Assembly: GCA_958510825.1 (NCBI GenBank)
Contig: OY294050.1
Coordinates: 4,317,340-4,381,339, forward strand
Source: Brachypterus glaber
Lineage: Eukaryota; Arthropoda; Insecta; Coleoptera; Kateretidae
Direction of reading: 5' to 3'
Length of the DNA: 64,000 nucleotides
The position numbers and the translations under genes were made by a program. This document shows positions 35,813 through 47,694 of the stretch, piece by piece (the stretch's first letter is position 1; each line of letters opens with the position of its first letter). The notes below the pieces were generated by a model. It was given only the letters and a program-made list of their open reading frames with translations, had not been told where the DNA came from and did not search any database.

Positions 35813-37606
35813 TATTCTAAATCGAACAAAATTATTCTTTATATGGGTTATTCCAACAAATCGTGACATGACTAACTTTTAAATAAAATACAGATTATTA
35901 TTAGCTAGCTTAAGGCTTTCATTTAAAGATTCATGTACTTAAGTCAAAATCTATGTCACAAAATGTAACGTAAGCAATAAAATAATATTATAATTTTATG
36001 ACAAATTAAACTTATTATACTAATTATTAATATGTTTTGTTAGTTTGTTGTCAGGGTATACATATTATTCAAAATTTCTATTTCATGAACAGATGTATCA
36101 TATTTACCCGATATCGCGTTTCAATACAAAATGTCTACGTCGTCAGTAAATATACCTAAAAGGTAAGAATACAACCTTAGAAAATAAAAATATACACTGT
36201 GCGTCCTTCTAACAATTCTTGCGTCTAATCCCTCACCAAAACGACGGCCATTTTTATATTACCCTCATCCTAAGTCTACTATGAACCTTTTTTTTATCGA
36301 AGCCAGGCCTTCAAAATGTACCAAAATACACTAAAACCCTTCAAAGTGTGTTTTTATTTTGTTTATTTTTGTTGCACGGCTTGCTTTTAACCACATCCTT
36401 ATTCTGATATAAATAAAATCTATTTTCGTCAGAGTTTACTATACTATTTCCCTCACGTAGACATGACTAGAATTTGGGTATAGAAAATGTACAACAATAA
36501 TCATAAAATACGGTTAAACGATATTACTTCATAGAAAAAAGGATTTGATAATTTTTAAATTCTCCTTTCAAATACCAAACGTGCTATGAAAAAAGGCTAA
36601 AACAAAACACTGTTTCTAATCACCTGTTAGGTGTATGTATACACATTTCACGTACTTTTCACATAGTTTTAATTCACATTTTGCACTGGTTTTTTGAAGA
36701 AAAAAACCCAAACCCACCGCACGTTTCTATTTTCAGGTTTTCGTTATTCAGAATGTAGACCCACAGTCACTACTAAACTAAACAGTGTACTTCTAGTAGG
36801 CCGAAGAGCCGGCCAGGTTTACAGCGTACAATAAAAGAAGCTGCCTCAAAATATTAGACATGGGCAACTCGTTAAAAAGGTCAATAAGATAAGAAAGTGG
36901 CTCGAAGAAAACCAAAATGGCGGAGTTGTAAAAAAAACCTTTTTTTTTATAAAAAACTAATGTGTTTTTTTTTTAATTAAACTATCATCCATCATGCGTG
37001 ACTTTTAAAACAAAAAACTGTGTTTTTTTTATAGAAAACAAATCTGGCTTTGCCTTAAAACGTTTTATTTGTGTTTTTTTAAATGTTTTTTTTTTGTTTT
37101 ATATACAAATGACAAGTTTTTCCACTAGACTTCGACTGGGGGGGGGGGCGCTGCTCCCATGGTAACTGACGTTACAGCCGCAGAAAAAATGACACTTTCT
37201 TTTATTATATTATTATTAAAGATTGTTATTTAATATTTTTAAAGACTGTTTGTGAAGAAATGAAAATATAATAAAATATTTAAAAGTGTAATTTTTATGC
37301 TGCTGTAACGTCTGTTATCATGGAATTACCCTTTAACGCATTTCATAAAAAATTGTAAGAAGTACCTGATTTTTTTCTAGTGAAGCGCTAAAACCCTCAG
37401 CTACAGCTATTTTTTAAGTGTGTGCTGTTTTCTCTATAAAATTTTTAAAGATTTGATCAATTTTTGAATTTATTTTACAATTTTTATTATTAACTGTTAA
37501 TTTAAATGTATCAAAAAAAAGGTACCGTGGAATTGAACGCCACAATCTGTGCACATAACTTCACAACTTGTACACACGTGCTTTGTTTCAGAGAGTTTTG
37601 CGAAAA

Positions 37607-37664
37607 AGTGTCCGAAGTCACCCACACTGTCCGAAGTCACCCCACACCGTCCGAAGTCACCCCA
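37607..37664 (+). repeat. three-copy tandem repeat, ~18-19 bp
   Basis: The phrase TGTCCGAAGTCACCC(C)ACAC occurs three times in a row with small changes. Confidence 0.85.
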
Positions 37665-37726
37665 CTTGGCGGTACTTCTAGAACAGCTTGGCTAATTCTT
37701 ATATATCCAAGATTTCTGTGCCATGC

Positions 37727-37770
37727 GTTAAAAATTATATAAATCGATATCGATTTATATAATTTTTAAC
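37727..37770. repeat. 44-bp perfect palindrome
   Basis: GTTAAAAATTATATAAATCG continues through ATATCGAT to the exact reverse complement without spacer or mismatch (22 + 22). It can form a cruciform and has no visible partner features. Confidence 0.95.
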
Positions 37771-38189
37771 ACATGTCACATATCGTGATATATTTATCCA
37801 ATTTAAGCATGTGTAATGATAATTTTTATCATAAAAAATAGATAATTTGATTTTGAATTACAGGAAGTAGTACTGCATAAACTGATATTTGTTTACGCTA
37901 GTACTTTAAATGTTTCATATAATATTACTGTAAATAACTTAACCTAGGTATACATTGTACAATAATAATAAATAAACTATTTTTTATATAAATCAAGGTA
38001 TTTTAAACCAGTTTTAAGCTTTTAAATATTATAATTAAATCAACATAGCATTTTACTATTTAAATTCGATAAGGTTAAACTTATTTAATGTAGATTTAAC
38101 TATCAGTTTATAAAATGTTTCAGAAGCAATTCTAATAAATTATACATTTTAATTATTTTTTTTTTACGTTAAGTTTTTGTGGGAATATT

Positions 38190-38640
38190 GCCTCTTACAA
38201 TGTTAAAATGGATATTTTACTTAAAAAATGCATTTTTTATGTAAAATTGTGCCCATTTTATGCAGAAAGGCAATTGTTTTTGTTAAAATCGATCATTTTT
38301 ATCGAAAAAAGGGGCAAATTTGTATGTAAAAATATATTTTTATGTATAAATTCCCAAAGGTTACGTAAAAATTACCTATTTAATGTAAAAATTGCCTATT
38401 TTATGTAAGGAGGCTTATTTTTATGTAAAAATTGCCAATTTTATGTGAAAAAGGCTTATTTTTATACAAGCCAATCTGTAAAAAGGCTAGTTCTATACTA
38501 AAAGGTTTACTTTGTGTAAAACAGGACAACTTATGTATGAGTATCATCCATTTTTATAGAAAAAGGGAAACTCTAGGTAAAAAGACTTTTTTTTCTAAAA
38601 GGGCAAATTTTTACGTAAAAATTCAAAATTTCAATTAAAA
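38190..38640 (+). repeat. degenerate short tandem repeat region
   Basis: Variants of TTTTATGTAAAAATTG(CC) recur many times with irregular spacing of about 20-30 bases (for example near 38216, 38380, 38400, 38430 and 38445). Open frames on the plus strand here are a by-product. Confidence 0.6.
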
Positions 38641-38649
38641 ATTCAATTT

Positions 38650-38775
38650 TAGACAACTACTCATACCTCTCCTAATCTGGAGATTTTGAATGGTAGCAAG
38701 TTGAAGACTTGTGTGTCTCAAGCACATAGTACCATTCAAAATCTCCAGATTAGGAGAGGTATGAGTAGTTGTCTA
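38650..38775. repeat. hairpin with 46-bp perfect arms
   Basis: The left arm 38650-38695 (TAGACAACTACTCATACC...) and the right arm 38730-38775 are exact reverse complements around a 34-base loop. Confidence 0.95.
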
Positions 38776-38865
38776 CATCTAGAAATAGATGGCGCACAAG
38801 TCTACATCAATCTAATGGCTATATACCTTTTGCGAGTAAAGTCTAAAAACGTTTTCTTAATCAGC

Positions 38866-39010
38866 GTGCAGAGTTGACTCTTGGTACTGAAGAGGGCCAG
38901 CAGCCCGAAACTGTCAGTCTACCAATATCACTCTGTACGATGATTAGAAAATAGATTGATGGAATAATAAATTAATATTTTTATAATTTTGTTTTAAAAT
39001 TAAAAATTTC
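38866..39010. repeat. dispersed repeat with GGGCCAGCAGCCCGAAAC core, copy 1
   Basis: It shares GACTCTTGGTACTGAAGAGG, GGGCCAGCAGCCCGAAACTG and GATGATTAGAAAATAGATTG with the inverted copy at 56534-56713. Confidence 0.8.
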
Positions 39011-39248
39011 TGTCCTTAGCTTTAGTGATGTTGCGCCAATGGTTTATAAATCAGGTTTTCCCCTGCCTAATACCGGCTTACACCCTAATTTCCTATCTTT
39101 TTTTTGCCGTCCGCCCTATGGCTGGATGTGCATTAGGTCGACTCGATTTTGTGCATTTATTTTTCCTTTTGGTCTGGTGTTAATCGTCTTAGGACACTTA
39201 TAATTACAGTTTTACAAATTTTGAATAATTTGATAGGTACCTATAGGA

Positions 39249-39884
39249 CTGGTGACCATGTTAATTTCATTATTTTCTCCCGGCTGTACTTTATACCGGG
39301 TAAGTTTCAATCCCTGTACACCCCCTAAAATGGGATTGTTTTCAGTCCGATCAAAGCAAATTTTTTGTAGCTTATATTTCTTAACAAGGTCTACAAAATA
39401 GCGTACAAAATTATTTTTTTGCACTTCCTGTTTCGCCGGAAACTAAGTCAATTTTATTTTTTTTTAATGACAACCCCTGTATATTTTTGCATTTTTGAGT
39501 TTAGAAAAGAATTTTACATCTAAAAAAATCATTTTTTTATTGATTAGAACAAAGTATAATCCGGCAAAAGTGGAAGTAAAGAAAAAAAGTACGCCATTTT
39601 GTAACTCTAACAATAGTGCACCAAAAAGTTACGACCGTCCAAGGGGTTATCATTTAGAATATAAATTAGATTTTACACACAATCATTATTTTATATCCGG
39701 CGAAATCGGAAGTGAAACAAAAAAATTCAATCCGCCATTCTATAGCCAATGTAAAATTATATAACTCACCCAAGTTTCGGTTTTATCGAATGAAGATTAC
39801 TCTTAATTTTGGGGGTCCAAACCCTGTATATCAAATACAGCCGGGAGAAAATAATGAAATTAAATTGGTCACCAGTTCTCCGAC
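39249..39884. repeat. GGTGACCATTTT foldback family, divergent copy 3
   Basis: ACTGGTGACCATG and CTCCCGGCTGTACTTTATAC at the left are inverted as AAATACAGCCGGGAG and TGGTCACCAGT at the right. The interior differs from copies 1 and 2. Confidence 0.7.
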
Positions 39885-40671
39885 TACTAAAAATCCAAAA
39901 TAATTATTTAGGTACTTCTACCTACTTCAGGTAAAATAATTATTATTTTACCTGATTTATTCCGAATTAGCTATGGATTAAATATTGCAAAGAAAAATAT
40001 AAAAATAGTACCTATTTGGTAGAATAAAAATATATGATTAAAGGAGTTAAGATATTTTAATTAAAAGGTTAGCTACTCGAGGATTATTTGTAAGGATTAT
40101 TTGTAGCTCATCAAAAAAAAAAAAAAGAATACAGTAGTGTCGCGATAATCCGAATCTTTGAACGATCAAATTCGGACAACAAAGTTCATGTCCTTCATAT
40201 TATAGCCATATTATAGCTGCTATTTCACGCTTATTTGAGATCATCACCATATATTGGTTTGGCTTTCGTATCGATCGTTAAAAAGTTTTAATTCTTAACG
40301 AATCAAAATATTTTTATATTAAGCGCTTGCAATTGGTGGCGCCATCTAATGTTGCACAAAAATCCTACATTTATGGCTTGTTTTTAATAGTTTTCACTTA
40401 TTATGTAATTATAATAGTACTTACAGGCCAAAATTACGTAACATTGAAACCGGAAGACCCAATTAATAAAAAAAGAAGCAGTAATTCGTAGTGTCATTAG
40501 TCATTATAGCATATATTTTGAGCCAATAAAACATATGGGATAAAATAGGTCAAATGTACTACAGTGTATATAGACACCGCTAAATTTATAGTCATACATG
40601 CGGCTATAAAAGTGTTAGAATTAGACCACCTACACAGAAAACAATGTTTTATGCGTTAGGCGAAGAAAAAG

Positions 40672-40977
40672 TTTATTCAATACATACAGATAATAAGACA
40701 ATTACCAGCTTTATTTTAAATAGATAAACTCAATAATAACCCCCGCGTGGCTTTTACTTTATTGAGTGGATAATTATTTATTTTACCCACTCAACTGTCA
40801 CTTGTCAAATTATTTTCTTGTAAATGTCATTAAAATTTTTAATAAAAATATGAATTCCTAAGCTATTTATTGGATAAAACCTTGTATGGCACTCATGGGT
40901 AAACCGATATTGCCCTCACGAAAATTAACCTGCTTGGCTGACGCCTCGCAGGTTAATTTTCTCATGGGCAATATCTT
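40672..40977 (+). repeat. hairpin-cassette repeat family, copy d (right end truncated)
   Basis: It contains a perfect 14-bp-arm hairpin, GAAAATTAACCTGC, a 14-base loop, then GCAGGTTAATTTTC (about 40919-40960). The copy stops after GGGCAATATCTTA without the usual ACCATAAATAACTATT end. Confidence 0.88.
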
Positions 40978-42929
40978 ATCTCTAAATTGCGTCTGTCTGT
41001 CTGTACACTCGATAACTCAATTTCTAGAAAAGATATCTACAAACTTTTTTTTTGAGAGGTAGGAATTGGGATAAAACTGCTATTTTTAGTGTTTCTTTTT
41101 GTTATAACTAAGGGAACGTTCAAGTATTACGTAACGCAAATTTTGATCATTTTGGACTTCCAAACTTCATGAACCGTCCAGCTTTTTCATAAAACGGCCA
41201 ATTACTTCAAAGGGCTGCGACATAGATAAGCATTCCTACAAAATTTCACAATGATATAAATTTTTCTTTCTTTATAAAAAAAATATTTGAAGGTAGAAAG
41301 ACCCCTTAATTAAGGTCTAAATCCAATCTTGTCAACTTGTTTGAATATTAATAAACACTTGAATTGATAAATAGGCATAGACAAAAGAACCCTATTATTC
41401 ACGAAACACTTGGTATATTTTAAACTGCACTCGTAGATTCACTAGCAACCCCATACTTGATTGGGTTAACCGTTCGACGTAATCCTCCCCCAACGCTGCA
41501 GGACCAATGGGGTGGCAGGAATATGGAGCATGACATTTAGACCGAAAGGACGATTTGAAATCGTCCTTTCGTCGATTTCTTATGTGATTGTTATGTGTGG
41601 GAAATTTTCAAACAATAACAGTTCCAAATATAATAAAAACATGCACGTGTGTCTAAATTAGTTAAGAACTTTTAACACAGTAACTAAACATTTTTTTTAA
41701 TGTTTCCGTAATAGGTAGGTATATTTTTGTATTATAATAATGCAGTTTACTTAGTAGTTTATAAACTATAGTATATCTTGGATCCATTTTTTTTTTAAAT
41801 AACTCGTTTGAGATAAATATTTAAAATTATACTTCTCGTCCCTCCCTAACATACTGTACTGTTAAACAACTTGTAGTCAGGACTTTTTAAACTATTAAAA
41901 AAAAAGGGATTATAATATTTTTTAATTTTTTTACACTGGCTAAACAAATATTAATAAGTAATATTAAATTATTTCATAATTAATTTTGCGAAACCCCACG
42001 AATTTCAATTATTTTTAATTTTATTAAGGGTTGCGCGAATTGAATATTAAAATTATAAATGTCCGAGTAAATGTCATAAAAATTGAAAAAATTAAATTAA
42101 CTTGGGTAAAATGCCTTAAGTATTTAAACAACAAACAATTATACGTACGCAGGGGGGTAAACAGGTCCAAATTTTTGGGGGGGGCTATGTATATGTAAAA
42201 AATATATGCGTAATTTTACTTTTATAGTTTGATTTGGGGGGGGGGGGGCTTAACAGAATTTTATAATAAAATATATAATATTTTTTTTAATGTATTTCAA
42301 GAGTGTATTTATTAAACCTAACAAACCCAATCTTTATTCATAATCTCATAAAAAATTCATAAAAATAGCCTTTTTTTCGAACGCCCAAAGTAGAATTCCG
42401 CCTTAATTATAACGCCAAATAATGATTGATATGTCTTAGCTGAGACACCCTGTATATAGGTAATCACAGTAGAAATTACCATTTTCTGTAAACCTAACCA
42501 ATTCTTATAAAAAATTAATCAACGCCAACTTAAAACGTTAATAGTTTACACAAAAAATACGTTACGGGTTACAGCGCCAGAAAACAAAATTAAACACGAA
42601 ATTTTGGCAGGACTATCAATTTTAAAACAGGAAGTCTACGAATATTATTATAATTTATAAGTAATTCATTCATACCGATCCACATATTTACATACTACGA
42701 ATTTATAGTGTATAATACCGTATAATGGGTCAAGTTTGATATCTTTTAATTTAAAATTTTAGGAATATATCAACGCAATGGTACATATGACTGGTAACCT
42801 GCGCAGGGAACCGGTCATATTATAGCACACTTTGTTCTAAGAATATTCTTATAACATTCTAAGAAGAAAAGAATATTCTTACAAACTTCTTAGAATATTC
42901 CTAGAACGTCTGTGCTATCCGGTTGGTAT
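40978..42929. other. gene-free stretch
   Basis: 41104-41156 holds a solo GGGAACGTTCAAGTATTACG end. 41456-41550 is GC-richer with a short open frame of no known family, followed by the hairpin GAAAGGACGATTT / AAATCGTCCTTTC (41545-41575). 42840-42925 has inverted TTCTAAGAATATTC and GAATATTC-rich arms. The rest is AT-rich with a few G tracts. Confidence 0.45.
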
Positions 42930-43074
42930 GGGAACGTTCAAGTATCACGTAACGCTCCTATGGGGGGGTCATTTTGGAGTGTTATGCCCATGTCAATGGT
43001 ATAGGAAAATAGCGTTACAGGGGGGGGGGTCCAAAATGATCGAAATTTGCGTTACGTAATACTTGAACGTTCCC
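42930..43074. mobile_element. complete GGGAACGTTCAAG MITE
   Basis: The ends GGGAACGTTCAAGTATCACG and ACGTAATACTTGAACGTTCC(C) are inverted. TAT flanks both sides (42927-42929, 43075-43077), consistent with a 3-base target duplication of the PIF/Harbinger kind. Partial copies lie at 86-127, 3750-3864, 41104-41156 and 46722-46770. Confidence 0.82.
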
Positions 43075-43474
43075 TATCCTACCACTAAAATTTTAACGCC
43101 AGAGTACCTGTCATGTAGGATTGCGGCAGATTTCTATAGTACACCTGCCAGTAGTGACATCTCGCAAAAATTTTGTAAGCTTTTAAATATGTCCGCCGCG
43201 TCGTTGAACTCGTATATTATTGAGAAAATAAAACTAAACAATGTGGGCAAATTGAAAAAATCGCATAAAAAAGTTGTTTATTTAAATCTTATTTTTTTTC
43301 ATAATTGTTTATATTATTAACAAGTCTTATTAAAATAAAAAGCTTTTTTTTGTCTAAAAAGTACCTAATAAGACTTTCTTGTAAAAAAACAACAGAAGAA
43401 AAATAGAGAACCCACAAAAATGTGGGTAAGCTGAAAAAAAGCGGTGCATTAACGTCTGAAAAAGCGAGAGGCTC

Positions 43475-43625
43475 AATAAATTAAAAAAGTTGTTCCGTTA
43501 GATTTCCGCGAACCGTGGTATAGGGCTCGTCCAGTCGACGGGGCTCACTTGACTGCGATACGGGTCACGGGGGGAGCCTCATTGGCGCGCGGTCCAACGC
43601 ACGGCGGCCAATTTATCCAGTTTTT
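43475..43625. other. GC-rich island without recognised function
   Basis: CCGCGAACCGTGGTATAGGG, CCAGTCGACGGGGC and CATTGGCGCGCGGTCC stand out from flanks that are very AT-rich. No open frame of note on either strand. It could be promoter DNA, an rDNA- or transposon-derived scrap, or chance. Confidence 0.3.
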
Positions 43626-43926
43626 GTGGTCAAGAATTTTTAGCATGATTTTTCAGTAATTTTTCATGTTTTTTTTTTTATACTTCTACCATAGATAAAC
43701 ACAAATAAGACACTTGCAAATAAAAAAATAGAAATATTCGCAGATATTTCTACAGTTTTTTTTTTCCTTTCCTTTTTGCTTCAGATTGGACACTTCGAGG
43801 AACAATTAAGTTACCTTATACTTAGAGGAGAGGATTTTTAAAGTTTTTATGAAAAAAGTATCAAAATTACGTTATAGAGAGCGAGGGGTGAAATATGCCA
43901 AAAATTCATATTACTGAAGAGCCCAG

Positions 43927-44181
43927 CAACGAACATAACTCTTCTTTCTAGAATATGCTAGAATACGTTAAAATAAAGTATCGCCAACATCTCGGTATGT
44001 TTGTAAACAAATAGTATGTATATTCAGGCCTGGACAATAACAGTTACCTGTAACTGGTATTGTTGTCTCTGTTAGAACAAAGATGTGCGAGTAAGACAGA
44101 CGAATGTTTATGTAGCCGACGTTTTTGTCAGTTTTAACGAATGAAATACCTATTCTAGAGAGAAGGGTTATTAGTTCGTTG
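43927..44181. mobile_element. hAT-type MITE, copy 2
   Basis: The same family as the element at 25285, in inverted orientation. It starts CAACGAACATAACTC and ends TTATTAGTTCGTTG. It is flanked by a perfect 8-base duplication GAGCCCAG (43919-43926 and 44182-44189), which fixes the borders. It is 255 bases long and non-coding. Confidence 0.92.
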
Positions 44182-44340
44182 GAGCCCAGTTAACGTTATT
44201 CTCATAAAGTGGTATATCCTATCCTATCTACAAAAAAATTATTTTTGGTTTCTTGCACTATTGACATCTGTATCATGTACACTGGTAACTTAAACAAACT
44301 CCAACTTATTACTCGAATATAAAATAACTTGTAAACTAAT

Positions 44341-45022
44341 AGTCGAAGTTCTGGTGACCATTTTTTTTTTCATGATTTGCTCCCGGCTATATTTTATAAA
44401 TGTCTTAAAGTACATTCATAAGCTATTTTCAAATTGCTAGACTCCGGATCTGGTTCCTTTGGGTGCTAGAAGCTCCAAAAGCTATGGCAATGAGCTACCA
44501 AAAAATCTTTTTTTATCTTGCCGAGTCGTATACATTTCATTTAATATGATACATTTAGATTAAGCTGTTTTCATAGTTATACACAATAATTCTTGGGCCA
44601 AGGGGTAAGAACAGTCTTTAAAAACTGCCTTTGCATTATTTGATACTTAATTTTTTAAAGAAGTGAGAATTTATAAAATGACATTTTAATTAAATGAAAA
44701 TTATTTCGAGTTTTTAGTGTTGAGATATGTCAGATAAAGTTTTTAAAGTCTTTTTTTAACCCTTAGCCTACTAAATAATTGTGTAAAACTGTAAAAATAG
44801 ACTAATCTAAATGTAATAAATGTAATTTGTTTGACTCGGTAAGTTAAAAATATATTTTTCGGGGACCCCATTTCACAACCTTTTCGAGGCTTCTAGCATC
44901 CAAAGGAACCCGATCGAGGACCTGGCGATTTGCATATAGCTTAATCTGAATGTACTTTAAGACATATATAAAATATAACCGGGAGCAAATAATGAAATAA
45001 AAATGGTCACCAGCTCTCCGAC
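44341..45022. repeat. GGTGACCATTTT foldback family, copy 2
   Basis: The left end has CTGGTGACCATTTTTTTT and CTCCCGGCTATATTTTATAA; the right end has CCGGGAGCAAATAATGAAAT and AAAATGGTCACCAG. The whole 680 bases can fold back. Confidence 0.85.
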
Positions 45023-45108
45023 AAATAGCTCATTTCTATCAGCTCAATAAAAAAACTTATAAATGAAAATTGATGTTATTTTAATAACGAATTGTAATTT
45101 ACAATTAG

Positions 45109-45306
45109 TTAAATGCTATCAAAAACCTTGAATTTATCAAAATTTCGAAAATGAACGTAGGCCAGAGATTCTGTTGTGGTCAGTACGCGGCCAGCGTGCG
45201 TCGTCCACTGCTCCTCCTCGGAGGTGAACGCGCTAACCAAGGCCATTGGCAATAGATTCAAGTTCGGCATACATTTCCACCGAAACTCTAAACTGCTACT
45301 ACACAT
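45109..45306 (-). pseudogene. possible coding remnant of unknown family
   Basis: A 65-codon minus-strand frame with balanced composition (FRWKCMPNLNLLPMALVSAF, then EEEQWTTHAGRVLTTTESLA, then YVHFRNFDKFKVFD) looks more protein-like than other short frames here. Upstream the frame continues to a stop near 45346. I do not recognise the family. It could be a decayed exon or a transposon-derived piece. Confidence 0.3.
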
Positions 45307-45962
45307 TGCACTGTTAACGAACGACCTCTTGCTAGAGACCCTTTATTTTTGACACTTTTTACACCAAAAAAGTGTCTTTTAAGGTATAGTCCAGTCAAAT
45401 GATAGGCTGAAAATTGCTAAAAATGCACACGAGCTAATATTTTAAAGGGTAGTAGTGTCTCTACTACCCTACCCTACCCTACTACTGTTATGCCCTCCTT
45501 AGTTAAAACATCCGCTATTTTCCCTAAATTTTTCGAATAAAAGGCCAAATTCCCTGACTTCCAGGTTTTAATTTCAATTTCCCTGACTTTTCCCTGACTT
45601 TCCTGTTTTCCCTGACAGGTGGGAATCCTGGAGAATAGATAAATATGGCATAGAACAACTGGTATATGCCGATAAGCCGAAAATGGAAAAAATGTTAGTT
45701 GGGACGTTTTAACTAAGGTGGGCAGTGTATTAAATGGTAACAGAACACTGTTAGTTTTTCACCGGGTGATTTGCGTAAGTGGTGTCCGGTATCTTAAATT
45801 TAAGGGGTGAGGGCGGTTATCTCGGTAAATATGCATCTTACGATAAAAATGCATATTAACAATTTTGGTCAGGAGCAAATTTCCAACAATTTTTGGAAGA
45901 ATAACTGCACTGTTATCGAAAGACCTTTTTCTAGAAATCCTTTATATTTAATACATTTTTCC

Positions 45963-46212
45963 CAACGAACTAATAACTCTTCTCTCTAGAATGGGCATTT
46001 CATTCGTTAAAACTGACAAAAACGTCGGCAACAATCGTCTGTCTTACTCGCACATCTTTGTCCCTGCTAGAGGACAACAATACCAGTTACTGGTAACTGT
46101 TATTTTTCAGGCCTGAATATACCTACTATTTGTTTACAAACAAACCGAGATGTTGGTGATACTTTATTTTAACGGTATGCGTATTCTAGAAAGAAGACTT
46201 ATTAGTTCGTTG
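45963..46212. mobile_element. hAT-type MITE, copy 3
   Basis: It starts CAACGAACTAATAACTC and ends TTATTAGTTCGTTG, flanked by a perfect 8-base duplication ATTTTTCC (45955-45962 and 46213-46220). At 250 bases it is nearly the same as copy 1 in sequence and length. Three members in 21 kb imply that an autonomous hAT source exists or existed elsewhere in the genome. Confidence 0.92.
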
Positions 46213-47694
46213 ATTTTTCCACAAAAAAAAAATTCGAAATGTAAAGCACACCAACTTTTTCTGGAAAAAAAAAAGAATTTGATTAATTGGGTAGCACCAA
46301 AAAGATTTTAATTCGAAGACCAAAAATACGAGTTCTTGCATTTTTATTATTTTTAGTCTTGCTTCAAAAAAAATTATATGTGGCTTTTGAAATTGCATGA
46401 AAACTAGATGGAAAATATGCCATGACCACGACCACAAATTCAATTTAATCAATTATTGATCATTTACGGTTTGCAAATGACATTGTGTAACAAACTCCCT
46501 AACAAATAAACAGAAATTGGGAACACAAGGGCGTAATTACATAATTTCAGGCTTAATAGGGACAAATAGAGACTACAACTGCCCTTTGTTTAAGCTGAAG
46601 ACCCTTTTTTAGTGGTCAGCGGACGAGTTTGAAGTTTATATTTTTAATAATTTGAGCCACTTTGCCTCAATAATTATTAACATCATGTTTGTGACCTTTT
46701 TTGTGGTCAACAACTTTTTGCCAAGTCCAAAATGATCAAAATTTGCGTTACGTAATACTTCCCATACGTTCCCATATCAAATTAAATATGCTTGTTTTTC
46801 TTGTGTATAAGTTTCGGAGAAGTAACAAAACGAAATCAAATATTTCTAGCTTTCTAAGCGCCGAAAAATTCCCACCATACTGACACTGCAAGTCTACATG
46901 GTCAGAAAGTAGGTACTAAAAAAAATCATGACATTCGACATTCTCCTGCATATGTTGTATAGGCATACTCTTAACTCGGTTAACAATTTTTATTTTAAAT
47001 GCTAATATAATTTCGAATTACAAGTCTGTGAGTTTGTCCAGCTATTTTTGCAAACAGGATAACAACACTTTGCAATAGAGCTTTCAAATTCAAGGGATAC
47101 ATCGAGCTTTCAATCTTGTTTATATACATGGTGTATGGCACATGGATAGAAAGTTTTTAAGGGGTGCACCCCTTCTATCACCGGTGATAGAAGAGCTCAT
47201 TTTGAGTCTATTAGACCAAATATACCCTTATACAAAGTCTCGCCTTTTTTGAGATATCTGCCTTTTAAGATATTATTGCGAAATATTTTAATTTTTCCCT
47301 GTACATGTTATTTTTTGTGATACTAAATACTTTTAGTTCTCCTAAATATTTTTTTTGATATTCTTAATATGCACTTTGTTGAAACAATACAAAAAGAATT
47401 GCTGAATTATTAGTATAAAAAATAGGTAGGCCAATTTATGAGTTAAAATACAGAGGTTCGAATTAATTTTTTTATTCTAGGCAAAAGTTTCTCAAAAACA
47501 GCACCAGTGCAATGGAATCAAATAGTTGTAAAAACTTGTCTGTTCCATACCCTTTCCAATAGTATTCCAAGTTATGAAAAAATTTTTCAAAATTTCTTTT
47601 TCTATTGTCCTAAGGGAGATAAGCCCCTTTGAAAGTGACAAAAACAACTTTGTAGAAGAAAGCATCTAGTAACAGTTTTTTACTCTGGTAGTCT

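Larger units (their letters stand above)
35813..38189. other. gene-free stretch with a minisatellite and a palindrome
   Basis: AT-rich, with poly-T/A tracts (36,930-37,090). It includes the short tandem repeat at 37607-37664 and the palindrome at 37727-37770; no gene was recognised. Confidence 0.5.

Noticed and set aside
37505..37560. tRNA-like sequence with B box on the minus strand
   Set aside because: GTTCAATTCC fits, but the flanking stems are short and no A box was found.
45455..45480. Telomere-like CTACCC repeat
   Set aside because: Only a few units, and it is not the insect TTAGG/CCTAA motif.
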